From: an uncultured Lachnospiraceae bacterium | GTDB taxonomy: Bacteria > Bacillota > Clostridia > Lachnospirales > Lachnospiraceae | DNA: 50,134 bases | Direction of reading: 5' to 3' | Assembly (NCBI GenBank): GCA_949840805.1 | Contig: CATKXR010000033.1 | Span: forward strand, 1-50,134 | Shown: positions 7,738-15,386 of the stretch, in pieces | Layout: each line of letters starts with the position of its first letter | How positions within the stretch are numbered: position 1 is the stretch's first letter | Translations under genes and position numbers: made by a program | Notes under the pieces: model-generated | The model's input: the letters and a program-made list of their open reading frames with translations, nothing else | Told to the model about the DNA's origin: nothing | Databases searched by the model: none

Positions 7738-8112
7738 TCATTCCTCCCTGTAAGCGCTCTGGCCTTTTGTCGTATAGATTAACTGAATCCTCTGGCCGCC
7801 CATTTTTATGTATGACACATACCAGCTCCGAATCTTTCCCCTCCTGCTTCTTGTCAGTATCTCATCTATATCTTCCTGTACTTTTATCTTGTTTGGGTAC
7901 ATTCCCACAGCCTCCTCTATTCCGCACCAATCGTCTTTGAGTTTATCCAGGCACAGAATAAGAAAGCCCTTCTTCCCCAGTTTTTTAGAACAGAGGATAT
8001 GGTAAATCTTCCTCATCACTTCTTCCGGGACTTTCCGTTTTCCCAGATAATCATTCAGTTGTTTCAACAGGTGCCACTGGCTCACTGTTTTGATTCGAAC
8101 CGCCCTTTTCAT
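7738..8112 (-). CDS. Hypothetical basic protein
   Basis: 124 residues from ATG 8112 (MKRAVRIKTVSQWHLL), chosen because GGAGAAAAGAAATCAG precedes it; longer starts fall in a lysine/arginine-rich shadow of the DUF1643 tail. The start lies inside the upstream gene, an unusually long overlap of 62 bases. The protein is basic and may bind nucleic acid, with WYVSYIKMGGQRIQLIYTT near the end. No family recognised. It ends 3 bases before the next gene's GTG start. Confidence 0.65.
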   Translation of the reverse strand: MKRAVRIKTVSQWHLLKQLNDYLGKRKVPEEVMRKIYHILCSKKLGKKGFLILCLDKLKDDWCGIEEAVGMYPNKIKVQEDIDEILTRSRRGKIRSWYVSYIKMGGQRIQLIYTTKGQSAYREE

Positions 8113-8815
8113 CTGATTTCTTTTCTCCTTCCTCTTTTGCGGGGTTTCCTGTTTTCTCTGACTGCTTCCCATCTCTGGCCTTTGCCGTTTTTCCTGACAC
8201 TTTTTCAATATTCGCCTTTTCCTTATTGTTCGGCGCTTTGTCATCATCCATTTTTTCCTTCTCTTTCTCAAAAATGAATGGGCGCAATTTCCATCTGCCA
8301 GGAAAATACCTTCCTGCCATCAGGGGATGGATAGCTGTCAGTCTCTCATATTCCCCCTTATCATCTACGATATCCACCACTTTTTCTTTATAGCTACTCA
8401 GAAGTTTCCTCAGATATTCCTTTTCCTCTTTCACAAATTTATTTGTCAGGAAAGTATTGCCATACCCAAGCAGAATGGTATCAAAACCACGTTTTAACGC
8501 TTCTTCCAGATATTTTCTGTTCTCTGTGTTATTAGGCACTTCTGAGGGCTTCAAACGCTGCTTGAACAGTTCGCCGTAAAGATTGCAGATTGTGATGGTG
8601 GTGTAGCCCATAGGAATCAGATTGTTCAGGATAAACGTGGTTGTGGTATCTATGATGCTGATATCCTCGCTTGCCGGATTCAGGCCGATTACCAGAATAC
8701 TTTTCTTCTGTTTGCCGTCTTTGCAGGTGAAAGTCAACTCAAACCGCTTTTTCCGGTTTCTGTCAAATATTCCTTTTCGTTCTATCGTCATTGTGTTGGT
8801 TGTATATCGTTCCAT
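8051..8815 (-). CDS. DUF1643 domain protein with charged C-terminal tail
   Basis: 254 residues from ATG 8815, six bases after AAGGAG. Residues about 35-190 carry the DUF1643 signature: LVIGLNPASEDISIID, then YTTITICNLYGELF, ILLGYGN and a closing HPLMAGRYFPG. DUF1643 proteins recur in staphylococcal SCC elements and other mobile DNA; their biochemical role is not established. Residues about 190-254 are a low-complexity tail rich in K, E, N and S, unlike the compact domain before it, and likely a disordered appendage. The last 62 bases also encode the start of the next gene in another frame, which may explain the biased composition. Confidence 0.85.
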   Translation of the reverse strand: MERYTTNTMTIERKGIFDRNRKKRFELTFTCKDGKQKKSILVIGLNPASEDISIIDTTTTFILNNLIPMGYTTITICNLYGELFKQRLKPSEVPNNTENRKYLEEALKRGFDTILLGYGNTFLTNKFVKEEKEYLRKLLSSYKEKVVDIVDDKGEYERLTAIHPLMAGRYFPGRWKLRPFIFEKEKEKMDDDKAPNNKEKANIEKVSGKTAKARDGKQSEKTGNPAKEEGEKKSDEKGGSNQNSEPVAPVETTE

Positions 8816-8897
8816 TCTATGCTCCTTTTGCACAAAAATAAGGCAGATAACATTTCTGCTATCCGCCCGTTTGCTTAGTTCCCATGCCGCTTTGCTG

Positions 8898-8975
8898 TTA
8901 CGCCGCCAGTGTTTCCAGTGCCACCAGTACGCCTACTGTTATGACACATGCGCTTAAAAAAATTCCTGCGTGCAT
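8898..8975 (-). CDS. Tiny hydrophobic peptide, 25 aa
   Basis: ATG 8975 follows GGGAAGGGGTGATATAT and opens 25 codons ending TAA. The product is MHAGIF then a single hydrophobic helix (VITVGVLVALETLAA). Size and character resemble type I toxin-like membrane peptides or small membrane regulators. The ribosome site and location in the leftward operon support it, but so short a frame could be chance. No antisense RNA was identified. Confidence 0.4.
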   Translation of the reverse strand: MHAGIFLSACVITVGVLVALETLAA

Positions 8976-9032
8976 ATATATCACCCCTTCCCTTTATAAT
9001 TATCAGGGTAATAATATGTATTTCAAATATCA

Positions 9033-9161
9033 TCAAGCTTTCACCCAAACATGCTGCTTCACATTTCCATTTTTATCTTTTTTGCAAATCCCATTAGTGG
9101 GCTTTGCGTTTTCAGAATTTGTTACAGCCGTTTTTCCGCAATTTTTACATTTCCAACGCAT
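9033..9161 (-). CDS. Small zinc-ribbon-like protein, 42 aa
   Basis: ATG 9161 lies eight bases after GGAGG (GGAGGTGAAGGTC). The 42-residue product starts MRWKCKNCGKTAVT, a C-x-x-C knuckle, with a later single Cys and a His (GICKKDKNG..KQHVW) that could complete a small metal site. It sits between two other very small genes on the same strand and is very probably translated. Function unknown. Confidence 0.6.
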   Translation of the reverse strand: MRWKCKNCGKTAVTNSENAKPTNGICKKDKNGNVKQHVWVKA

Positions 9162-9218
9162 GACCTTCACCTCCTTCCAAAATATTTATCTTTCTGCACT
9201 GATGTCTTATAAATTCCT

Positions 9219-9368
9219 TTATCCGAATTTTTTGACCACATACACAATACCCGAAATTACTACCACCACCCAAAACAGTTCCCATATAAATCCAATCACA
9301 TAGGATAACAGCCATACAAGAACCGCTATTCCGATGATTGCCGCAAGAATCAACAGTATCTTCTTCAT
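9219..9368 (-). CDS. Small membrane protein, 49 aa
   Basis: ATG 9368, preceded by AAAGGAGAAACT, opens 49 codons (MKKILLILAAIIGIAVLV ... VVKKFG): two hydrophobic helices separated by a short W/Y-containing turn. It begins 24 bases after the stop of the coiled-coil gene and is in its operon. The overlapping longer frame on this strand is a shadow of it. Unknown function; could be a membrane partner of the coiled-coil protein. Confidence 0.65.
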   Translation of the reverse strand: MKKILLILAAIIGIAVLVWLLSYVIGFIWELFWVVVVISGIVYVVKKFG

Positions 9369-9392
9369 AGTTTCTCCTTTTAGTCTGCAAGT

Positions 9393-11009
9393 CTATTTCT
9401 TGAACAGCTTTCCAAGACCCTTAATCATATCCATCCCGCTTTTCGGATTTAAGATTTTGTCTTTCTGCTTTTCCAGATATTGGACTGCTTCGGCTGTATC
9501 CTCCTGGACTAATCCCAGTTTCGGCAATAATTCTTCTATACTTCTCCTTGCTTCCTCAATTTTTTCCAGAGAGGAAGTATCCGCTTTCTTCATTGCCTTT
9601 AGCAGTCTGTCTTTTCCTGCCTGTTTGCGGTCTACCTTTTTCAGTAACCCAGTCGTGCAGAATTTTTTGTCAAAATCCGCTAAGTATCCGTTTATCTTAT
9701 CTAAATACTTCTGCTTTAATTCGGAACTGAACCGTTCTTCAAATTCGGTTCTCTTCTCCAATAATTCAGCCTCGTAGTCAAGCAGAGATTCAGATGTCGG
9801 CGGCGCAATTTCGCTAAAGAACGCCTGTAATGCCTGTAACTCTTCACGGGCGAAATCAGCGGAATCCCTTGTAGTGCAAACAACGCCGTCTACTGTCCGG
9901 TACTGCAGGTCAAAGTCTTCCAGTCTTTGATTGATATATTTCATGCAGTCCAGTTCATCTGTAACAGGCAGGCTTAAAGTACCACAATATTCAATCAGCT
10001 TCTCCTTTGCTTTTACGGAATCCTCTTCTGATTCTCCCTGAATGCCTTTTACATATTGAAGTGCCTGACGGTCTTTTGAATCCTGGAGGGCAACGCCATA
10101 ATAATCTGCCAATGTTCCCAACTCTCCGTTTTCGTCTCCGAATACCGCAAGCATATGTTCAAACAGTTCCAGATTGTACGGATTCAATGCCAGAATTTCC
10201 TGATAAATCTGGTTTTCCTTGTCTTTGGGTACTGCGCCGCTTTTTATATTATTCAAAAGTCTCTGTGCTGTCGTTATATCACTTTCAGACGGCACACCCC
10301 AAACTGTTTCCTGCTTCGCATCTGAAATAAGCTTTATCAATACATGGTGTAAAGCAAAGGCCGCTTTAAAGACGCCGTTCTCTATGGTTGCCCTTGTATT
10401 CGGATCTGAAAATATCTGACTTAGTTTTGCATTTGCTTTCCTTTCACTATTTGCATTTCCTATTGCATTGACTATACTATGTCCCATGCCTTCTGCAACA
10501 TTCCTCATTTCCAGTCCAGCTTGATGTGCATAATTATCTATTACTGTACCGCCTATACTGCCGCCTTCCCATCTGGCACGATTATCCTTGCGCTCCTGAC
10601 GATATTGTTTCTGTGCCTCCAGGTCTTCATTAACAGAAATGATTTTCTCACAAATAGAATCAGAAGCCTCATAAAAGGGATTCAGATATCCCTGTTCATT
10701 CGCATACTGATAAATCGTGTCATAATCCCAATCATAGCGTTCAATACTGATAAGTTCCTTCTTGATTTCATCTATCACAGGACAGATACTCTTTTGAAAA
10801 TCAGAAGAGGTTTTCCGCAGAATATTATTACAATTTGTATATCTGTCATAAAGAGCCGAAAACTGTAATACAGCTTCTTTTGCCAGATTACCGTACTTTC
10901 TCCGAAGAACCGTATAGAGGTTCCTCTCTTTCGGAATATTGACTGTCCCAACGGAACAAGGGTATTCCACGGAATGGCTTTCTTTTTCTAACAACTCATT
11001 CATTAACAT
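9393..11009 (-). CDS. Large helical/coiled-coil protein of unknown function
   Basis: 538 residues. The ATG at 11009 is chosen because AAGGAG lies eight bases before it; the upstream TTG is too close to that site. No signal peptide. The first 150 residues are helical; around residues 150-200 is a small-residue segment (RWEGGSIGGTVIDNY ... GHSIVNAIGNANSERK) that could associate with a membrane; the remainder is long amphipathic helices with a basic end (MIKGLGKLFKK). Similar gene-sized proteins beside zinc-ribbon and small membrane proteins are common in gut Firmicutes but uncharacterised as far as I know. It is the first gene of the leftward operon, behind the promoter facing the XRE regulator. 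Confidence 0.75.
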   Translation of the reverse strand: MLMNELLEKESHSVEYPCSVGTVNIPKERNLYTVLRRKYGNLAKEAVLQFSALYDRYTNCNNILRKTSSDFQKSICPVIDEIKKELISIERYDWDYDTIYQYANEQGYLNPFYEASDSICEKIISVNEDLEAQKQYRQERKDNRARWEGGSIGGTVIDNYAHQAGLEMRNVAEGMGHSIVNAIGNANSERKANAKLSQIFSDPNTRATIENGVFKAAFALHHVLIKLISDAKQETVWGVPSESDITTAQRLLNNIKSGAVPKDKENQIYQEILALNPYNLELFEHMLAVFGDENGELGTLADYYGVALQDSKDRQALQYVKGIQGESEEDSVKAKEKLIEYCGTLSLPVTDELDCMKYINQRLEDFDLQYRTVDGVVCTTRDSADFAREELQALQAFFSEIAPPTSESLLDYEAELLEKRTEFEERFSSELKQKYLDKINGYLADFDKKFCTTGLLKKVDRKQAGKDRLLKAMKKADTSSLEKIEEARRSIEELLPKLGLVQEDTAEAVQYLEKQKDKILNPKSGMDMIKGLGKLFKK

Positions 11010-11083
11010 ACTCAAATCTCCTTTATCTTTTTATATCTATAAAATTTCTTTTCTAAATTGAGCATATATATACCCCATATATA

Positions 11084-11112
11084 AATATACCATATAACCC
11101 TCAATCTTACAA
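11084..11112 (-). promoter_or_regulatory. Promoter of the element's leftward operon
   Basis: On the minus strand, TTGTAA (11107-11112) and TATATT (11084-11089) are separated by exactly 17 bases. The direct-repeat-like AT tracts with ATATACC at 11065-11095 lie over the -10 and are candidate operators for the divergent XRE repressor. Confidence 0.6.
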
Positions 11113-11135
11113 TTAAATTCTGGATAAAATATAAT
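11107..11135 (+). promoter_or_regulatory. Promoter of the XRE regulator
   Basis: TTACAA (11107-11112) and TATAAT (11130-11135) with 17-base spacing; the -35 is the reverse complement of, and occupies the same bases as, the leftward operon's -35. The mRNA would start near 11142, leaving a very short leader containing GGAGGT before the ATG at 11155. Confidence 0.65.
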
Positions 11136-11154
11136 AAAAATCGGAGGTGCCGCC

Positions 11155-11436
11155 ATGCCCAAAAAAGAAAATCCTTTACGCCAGCTTCCTGTCAATTCGG
11201 ATGGCTATGGCGATATAAAAATTCACTTAGCTGAAATATTGGAAAAAAAGAACATTTCCCTCAATCAATTATCTTTCCGCACAGAAATGCAGAGAACACA
11301 ATTAAGAAATTACAGGGATAACAAGATACAGCGTCTGGATATCGACATTCTGAAACGCCTGTGTTATGTGTTGGAGTGTAATCTGACTGACCTGATAGAA
11401 TACATTCCTCCAAAAGAGCCACAAAACCCACAATAG
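11155..11436 (+). CDS. XRE/Cro-type HTH transcriptional regulator
   Basis: 93 residues with GGAGGTGCCGCC before the ATG. Residues about 20-80 form a Cro/CI helix-turn-helix domain: IHLAEILEKKNISLNQLSFRT (helices 1-2), RTQLRNYRDNK (recognition region), then DILKRLCYVLECNLTDLIEYIP, the usual end of the XRE fold. It is divergent from the element's long leftward operon and shares its -35 box with that operon, so it most likely represses the operon, and possibly its own promoter, like a phage or ICE immunity repressor. No C-terminal dimerisation or protease domain is present. Confidence 0.85.
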   Translation: MPKKENPLRQLPVNSDGYGDIKIHLAEILEKKNISLNQLSFRTEMQRTQLRNYRDNKIQRLDIDILKRLCYVLECNLTDLIEYIPPKEPQNPQ

Positions 11437-11476
11437 AAGCTATACATTATAAAGATACATTATCATAAAACTTTAA

Positions 11477-11509
11477 AACCCCATGGAAGCTACGCACTCC
11501 CATGGGGTT
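11477..11509. terminator. Bidirectional terminator-like hairpin between XRE gene and rlmH
   Basis: AACCCCATGG (11477-11486) pairs with CCATGGGGTT (11500-11509) across a 13-base loop, with A/T-rich tails on both sides. It separates the convergent ends of the regulator gene and rlmH. The element's right boundary probably lies between here and the rlmH stop codon. Confidence 0.55.
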
Positions 11510-11563
11510 AAAATACAACTCTTATTCTCTTTTATTTCCAGGAACCTATGTTCTTTTTCGCCC

Positions 11564-12043
11564 TTACTTGTGATATGGTTCCCCTGTCATAATCCGATAA
11601 CTCCGGTAAATCTGCTCCAGCAAAATCACCCGCATCAACTGATGGGGAAATGTCATCTTAGAAAAACTCAGATGTTCATCAGCCCGCAAAAGCACTTTCT
11701 CCGAAAGCCCCAAAGACCCTCCGATTACAAACACCACATGGCTTCTGCCTTCAACTCCTAATCTCTCAATCTTAGCAGCCAACTCCTCAGAACTCATCAT
11801 TTTCCCCTTTATGGCGAGAGCAATCACATAGGCACTATCCCGGATCTGGGAGAGGATCCGCTCCCCCTCCCGTTCCCGGATCTGTCTTTCCAAAGCCTCC
11901 CCGGCCCCGTCAGGCGTCTTTTCATCCGCCACCTGGATAATTTCCAGCCTGCAGTATCTTCCAAGCCGCTTCTCATACTCCCTGACAGCATCCAAATAAA
12001 ATTTTTCCTTTATCTTTCCTACTGCCACCAGCGTAATCTTCAT
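11564..12043 (-). CDS. rlmH: 23S rRNA (pseudouridine(1915)-N(3))-methyltransferase RlmH
   Basis: 159 residues, full length for the family. MKITLVAVGKIKEKF at the start, the SAM-binding SPOUT knot region VVFVIGGSLGLS, then LSFSKMTFPHQLMRVILLEQIYR and the terminal GEPYHK are all diagnostic. The enzyme methylates the pseudouridine at position 1915 of 23S rRNA helix 69, using SAM. In staphylococci the last codons of this gene are the attachment site for SCC elements; here too a recombinase-bearing element lies immediately beyond the 3' end. The reading frame is complete, as expected when such integration regenerates the last codons. Confidence 0.97.
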   Translation of the reverse strand: MKITLVAVGKIKEKFYLDAVREYEKRLGRYCRLEIIQVADEKTPDGAGEALERQIREREGERILSQIRDSAYVIALAIKGKMMSSEELAAKIERLGVEGRSHVVFVIGGSLGLSEKVLLRADEHLSFSKMTFPHQLMRVILLEQIYRSYRIMTGEPYHK

Positions 12044-12191
12044 TTTTCCGATTCCCTCTGCTTACCTTTCTGCCATTTTCCTCTTTATCCAGGTATCCTT
12101 TCTTTTCTTTACTCCATTTCACCTCTGCCCGGAACGTGTTTTAGAAACCGTGGGTAAACAGCCTGCCATGATTTTTACTGTCCGTGCCGTC

Positions 12192-13169
12192 TCATTCTTT
12201 CATCCGTCTCCCCGACTTTACCCGCTTCACTACCTTTCCTTCCGGTTTTCGCTGAATTTCATAGATGATTTCCAAAAACTTTCCCACCTCTTCCCATGCT
12301 TCACGGCTTTCCGGAATCAGCCGCAGCGCCATCTGGAACTCATGGAACATCCCGTCATACACCGACACACGCAGCTTTCTTTTCGCCGCCCGAAGCTTAT
12401 CCGCCACCACTAAAGTATCACTAAGGAGAACTTCTTCGCTTCCTACCTGCAAAAGCACCGGCGGCATTTTATTAAAACATCCGAACGCCGGGGATAAATA
12501 GGGATCCGTGGGATCTGCCTCCCCGATATATACGCTGTTATGGAGCAGGTTATCCATTGTACCGCCGAACTGCGGATCTCTGTGAAAATTCGTCTCGTGA
12601 CTTTCTCCGCTGCAGGTTAAATCTGTCCATGGCGACATAAGAATCAATCCTGCCGGCATAGCCATATTATGATCCCGCAGATACATGGCCAATGCCAGGG
12701 CCAGCCCGCCTCCTGCCGAATCCCCCGCCACCACAATTTTTTCCGGGGCATACTGTTTTTCTTCCAAGAGCCATTTATACGCCTCTACAGCGTCCATGAG
12801 AGCCGCCGGAAACGGGAACTCCGGCGCCACCCGATAATCAATCGTCAGCACATCTCCGCCCATACTCCGTTTAGAATAATAGACAGCAAAGTCCCTGTAA
12901 ATATTTTTCATGGGTCCGATATAACCTCCCCCATGAAGCTGCAGGATCACCCTGCCCGTACACACATGAGCCGGACGCAGATACTCCATAGAAAAATGCT
13001 CCGTCTCCACAATCTCGTATTCATATCCTGCCGGACAGATCCATGCAGGCTCCACCGGATTTTTCCGGAGTTCTCCTGTCTGAATCCGATGTCCCATAGC
13101 CGAATCCATCATATTCTTCATCATATCCCGCATCATTTTCCCACGCAGGCTGACTTTATCTGTCCTCAT
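12192..13169 (-). CDS. Alpha/beta hydrolase of the hormone-sensitive-lipase (HSL) type
   Basis: 325 residues. The oxyanion-hole motif HGGGYIGP (about residue 80) and the nucleophile elbow GDSAGGG (about 148) mark the HSL/acetylesterase family, with the catalytic Asp and His likely in the last third (VYDGMFHEF holds the His). It should hydrolyse short-chain esters in the cytoplasm; there is no signal peptide. It lies 39 bases after an HxxxD-type acyltransferase on the same strand, and the pair may make and break the same class of esters. Confidence 0.9.
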   Translation of the reverse strand: MRTDKVSLRGKMMRDMMKNMMDSAMGHRIQTGELRKNPVEPAWICPAGYEYEIVETEHFSMEYLRPAHVCTGRVILQLHGGGYIGPMKNIYRDFAVYYSKRSMGGDVLTIDYRVAPEFPFPAALMDAVEAYKWLLEEKQYAPEKIVVAGDSAGGGLALALAMYLRDHNMAMPAGLILMSPWTDLTCSGESHETNFHRDPQFGGTMDNLLHNSVYIGEADPTDPYLSPAFGCFNKMPPVLLQVGSEEVLLSDTLVVADKLRAAKRKLRVSVYDGMFHEFQMALRLIPESREAWEEVGKFLEIIYEIQRKPEGKVVKRVKSGRRMKE

Positions 13170-13208
13170 AAATCCTCCTGTCAGACCGGTTTTTGCGATT
13201 CCATCTTC

Positions 13209-14678
13209 TCACACATGCAGCCGTTTATGCAGTTCATCCTTCAGGTTACGCTCTCCTGCCAGATAGTTCTTGATCTCTTCCGCCGCCTCCCCGCCGGTCT
13301 GCCCTACCTGCTTCACCATCCGGGAAGCCTTCGCTTCCCCGCCCTTCTGCAGAATCAGCACTTTTCGGATACGCGGATACATATCCCGTTTTCTGGCCGA
13401 AGACGGCCCATTTCCCTCCAACTGCACCCGAACTCCGTCCTCCTTCAGCTTATCAAAAAATGTTCTTTGCAGATGGCTGTCTGCAAACACAGAGGTAAAA
13501 GTGATCACCACCTCCTGTCCATAGGCGCAAACCGCACATTTCATTGGCTGCCTTCTGGACACTCCGATCATCAAATGAAAACGCTCAATCTCTTTTTCCT
13601 GTCCGGGTTCTGCCTTGATCACCCCGATATTAGACAAAGTCATGGTATATGCCCGGTCTTTCAGCCGGAACACCAGGTCAAGAGCCAGGCTCTTAAGCAC
13701 TAAAGGTATCACCCGCAGGTACCATTTCTTTTCTCTGGACACATTGTAAGATATGCTTTCTTCCAGCCGCTTTTTGTCAATTTTTCTGTCCATCTGCCGG
13801 GAAATCTTTCCAAGCAGCTCATCAAAGCTCATATCTGGATTCTTAAACAAATATCCGATCATGGTAACTGCAAAAAAATTCGCCATAGTCTCAGAATCAA
13901 AAAATGCCCGCAGATTAATAGGCAGGTTCAGCACTATGGGCTGTCCACAGGGTTTTCCCTCCAGATATTCCTTCCAGATGGACCAGATTAGCACCGCTGC
14001 CAGATATTTTGTGATACTGACCCCATGCCGATGACATACCTGCTTTAATTCCTCCGTATTTACATATCCGTGAAGCACCTGCCCTGTTCCCAAAGGCAGG
14101 TAATTTCCCTCCAGCCGATACGCCGGGCGGGAGCTGTACCTGCGCCGGGGAACTTCACGGTAATTTTCCAGATAGCTGTCCTCCACAGAAAACTTCTGTT
14201 CTTCTGAAATCTTTTTGCCTTCATCGCTCCAGGCTTTTTCTTCCTGTCCGTGGATTAGCTGAAGATACCGATTGGTCAGGTTTTTCAGCATAGTTACCGC
14301 CCCTAAGCCGTCTGTCAGGGCATGAAACACCTCCAGATTGATCCTGCACTCATAATAAGTAACCCGGAACAAAAATTTCCGGTTCCCATGGGGGTCAATA
14401 TACCTGCAGGGATAAGTATGCTCCCTCTGTACCAGCGGAACCTTTTTATTCTCCTCAAAATAGTACCAGAAAAACCCCTTTCTCAGCCTCACCCGGAAAT
14501 TGTGGATATAGGGCAGAATATCCTCCAGGGCCTGCTGCAGTACATCCGGCTTTATCCGCTCTTTTAATGTCACCGAGATCCGAAATACCTGGCTCATATT
14601 TTCATTGGCAATCACAGGAAATATTTTTGCCGTATTATCCAGTCTCCGCCATTTTCCGTCTAACACCTTATTTTTCAT
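13209..14678 (-). CDS. Alcohol acetyltransferase-like (HxxxD condensation superfamily) protein
   Basis: 489 residues from ATG 14678 (MKNKVLDGKWRRLDN), placed there by AGGAGAAGGGGT; a longer start at 14768 has no such site and overlaps the GNAT gene's stop. Key motif: HALTDGLGA (H-x-x-x-D-G), the catalytic signature of CoA-dependent acyltransferases and condensation domains. An ordered second half (KYLAAVLIWSIW, NLPINLRAFF, LSNIGVI) is typical of this two-domain fold. Clostridial members are commonly labelled alcohol acetyltransferases, but substrates are rarely tested. Probably an operon with the downstream esterase. Confidence 0.75.
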   Translation of the reverse strand: MKNKVLDGKWRRLDNTAKIFPVIANENMSQVFRISVTLKERIKPDVLQQALEDILPYIHNFRVRLRKGFFWYYFEENKKVPLVQREHTYPCRYIDPHGNRKFLFRVTYYECRINLEVFHALTDGLGAVTMLKNLTNRYLQLIHGQEEKAWSDEGKKISEEQKFSVEDSYLENYREVPRRRYSSRPAYRLEGNYLPLGTGQVLHGYVNTEELKQVCHRHGVSITKYLAAVLIWSIWKEYLEGKPCGQPIVLNLPINLRAFFDSETMANFFAVTMIGYLFKNPDMSFDELLGKISRQMDRKIDKKRLEESISYNVSREKKWYLRVIPLVLKSLALDLVFRLKDRAYTMTLSNIGVIKAEPGQEKEIERFHLMIGVSRRQPMKCAVCAYGQEVVITFTSVFADSHLQRTFFDKLKEDGVRVQLEGNGPSSARKRDMYPRIRKVLILQKGGEAKASRMVKQVGQTGGEAAEEIKNYLAGERNLKDELHKRLHV

Positions 14679-14764
14679 ACCCCTTCTCCTGTCTCGTAAA
14701 TTCATAATTCCATAAAAACTCAAACTATTACCAATAATTTTCCCTGTTAATTTCTTTCCAATAC

Positions 14765-15280
14765 TCAAATCTCCTCTGAAAGTTCATTTTCCTGAAACTC
14801 CAGAATCATATCATACCACACGGCTCCCCCATGAACCGACTTTGACACCCCCATGTTCCGGTATCCGAACCTCTCATAAAACCCTATCAGCCGGTCCTTA
14901 CAAGTCAAAATCAATCCCTTCCGCCCCTTATTCCGGGCATCCTGGATCAAATGCTCCATAAGCCGTCCTGCCAGCCCTTTGTGCTGCCATTCCGGCGCTA
15001 CGTCCAGCCCAAAAATGCTCTGGTATGCCCCATCCGGCTTATGATACGCCGTATCTTCAAACATCTCGTCACAGATGGTTTTCTCATCTGTCGCACATCC
15101 ATTGATAAAACCTACGATCTGTCCGTCTTTTTCGGCCACAAAAAAACTCTCCGGAAACACCTGGATTCTCCGGGCAAAAGAAGCCCGGGCCGCGGCCTCT
15201 GCTTCTGGGAAACAGACTGCCTCCACCCGGGCCACGGCATCCAGATCCTCCGGCATTACCTGCCTGATGATAATATCCAT
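14765..15280 (-). CDS. GNAT-family N-acetyltransferase
   Basis: 171 residues. IRQVMPEDLDAVARVEAVCFP is the standard GNAT opening; the acetyl-CoA pyrophosphate loop is APEWQHKGLAGRLMEHLI (Q/R-x-x-G-x-A/G), followed by LTCKDRLIGFYERFGYRNMG, the typical beta6-alpha4 end. Closest in style to the arylalkylamine/serotonin N-acetyltransferase-like subgroup of bacterial GNATs. Substrate unknown. It lies 86 bases upstream of the acyltransferase gene in the same direction. Confidence 0.9.
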   Translation of the reverse strand: MDIIIRQVMPEDLDAVARVEAVCFPEAEAAARASFARRIQVFPESFFVAEKDGQIVGFINGCATDEKTICDEMFEDTAYHKPDGAYQSIFGLDVAPEWQHKGLAGRLMEHLIQDARNKGRKGLILTCKDRLIGFYERFGYRNMGVSKSVHGGAVWYDMILEFQENELSEEI

Positions 15281-15386
15281 GCCATTTACTCCTTATTCCT
15301 TTTCCTGCGGTTTCGCAGATACTTTTTAAACCATCGCTCTCTGATTCCGGACTGATCCGGCGCCCTCCAAATTGTTATACCGACAT

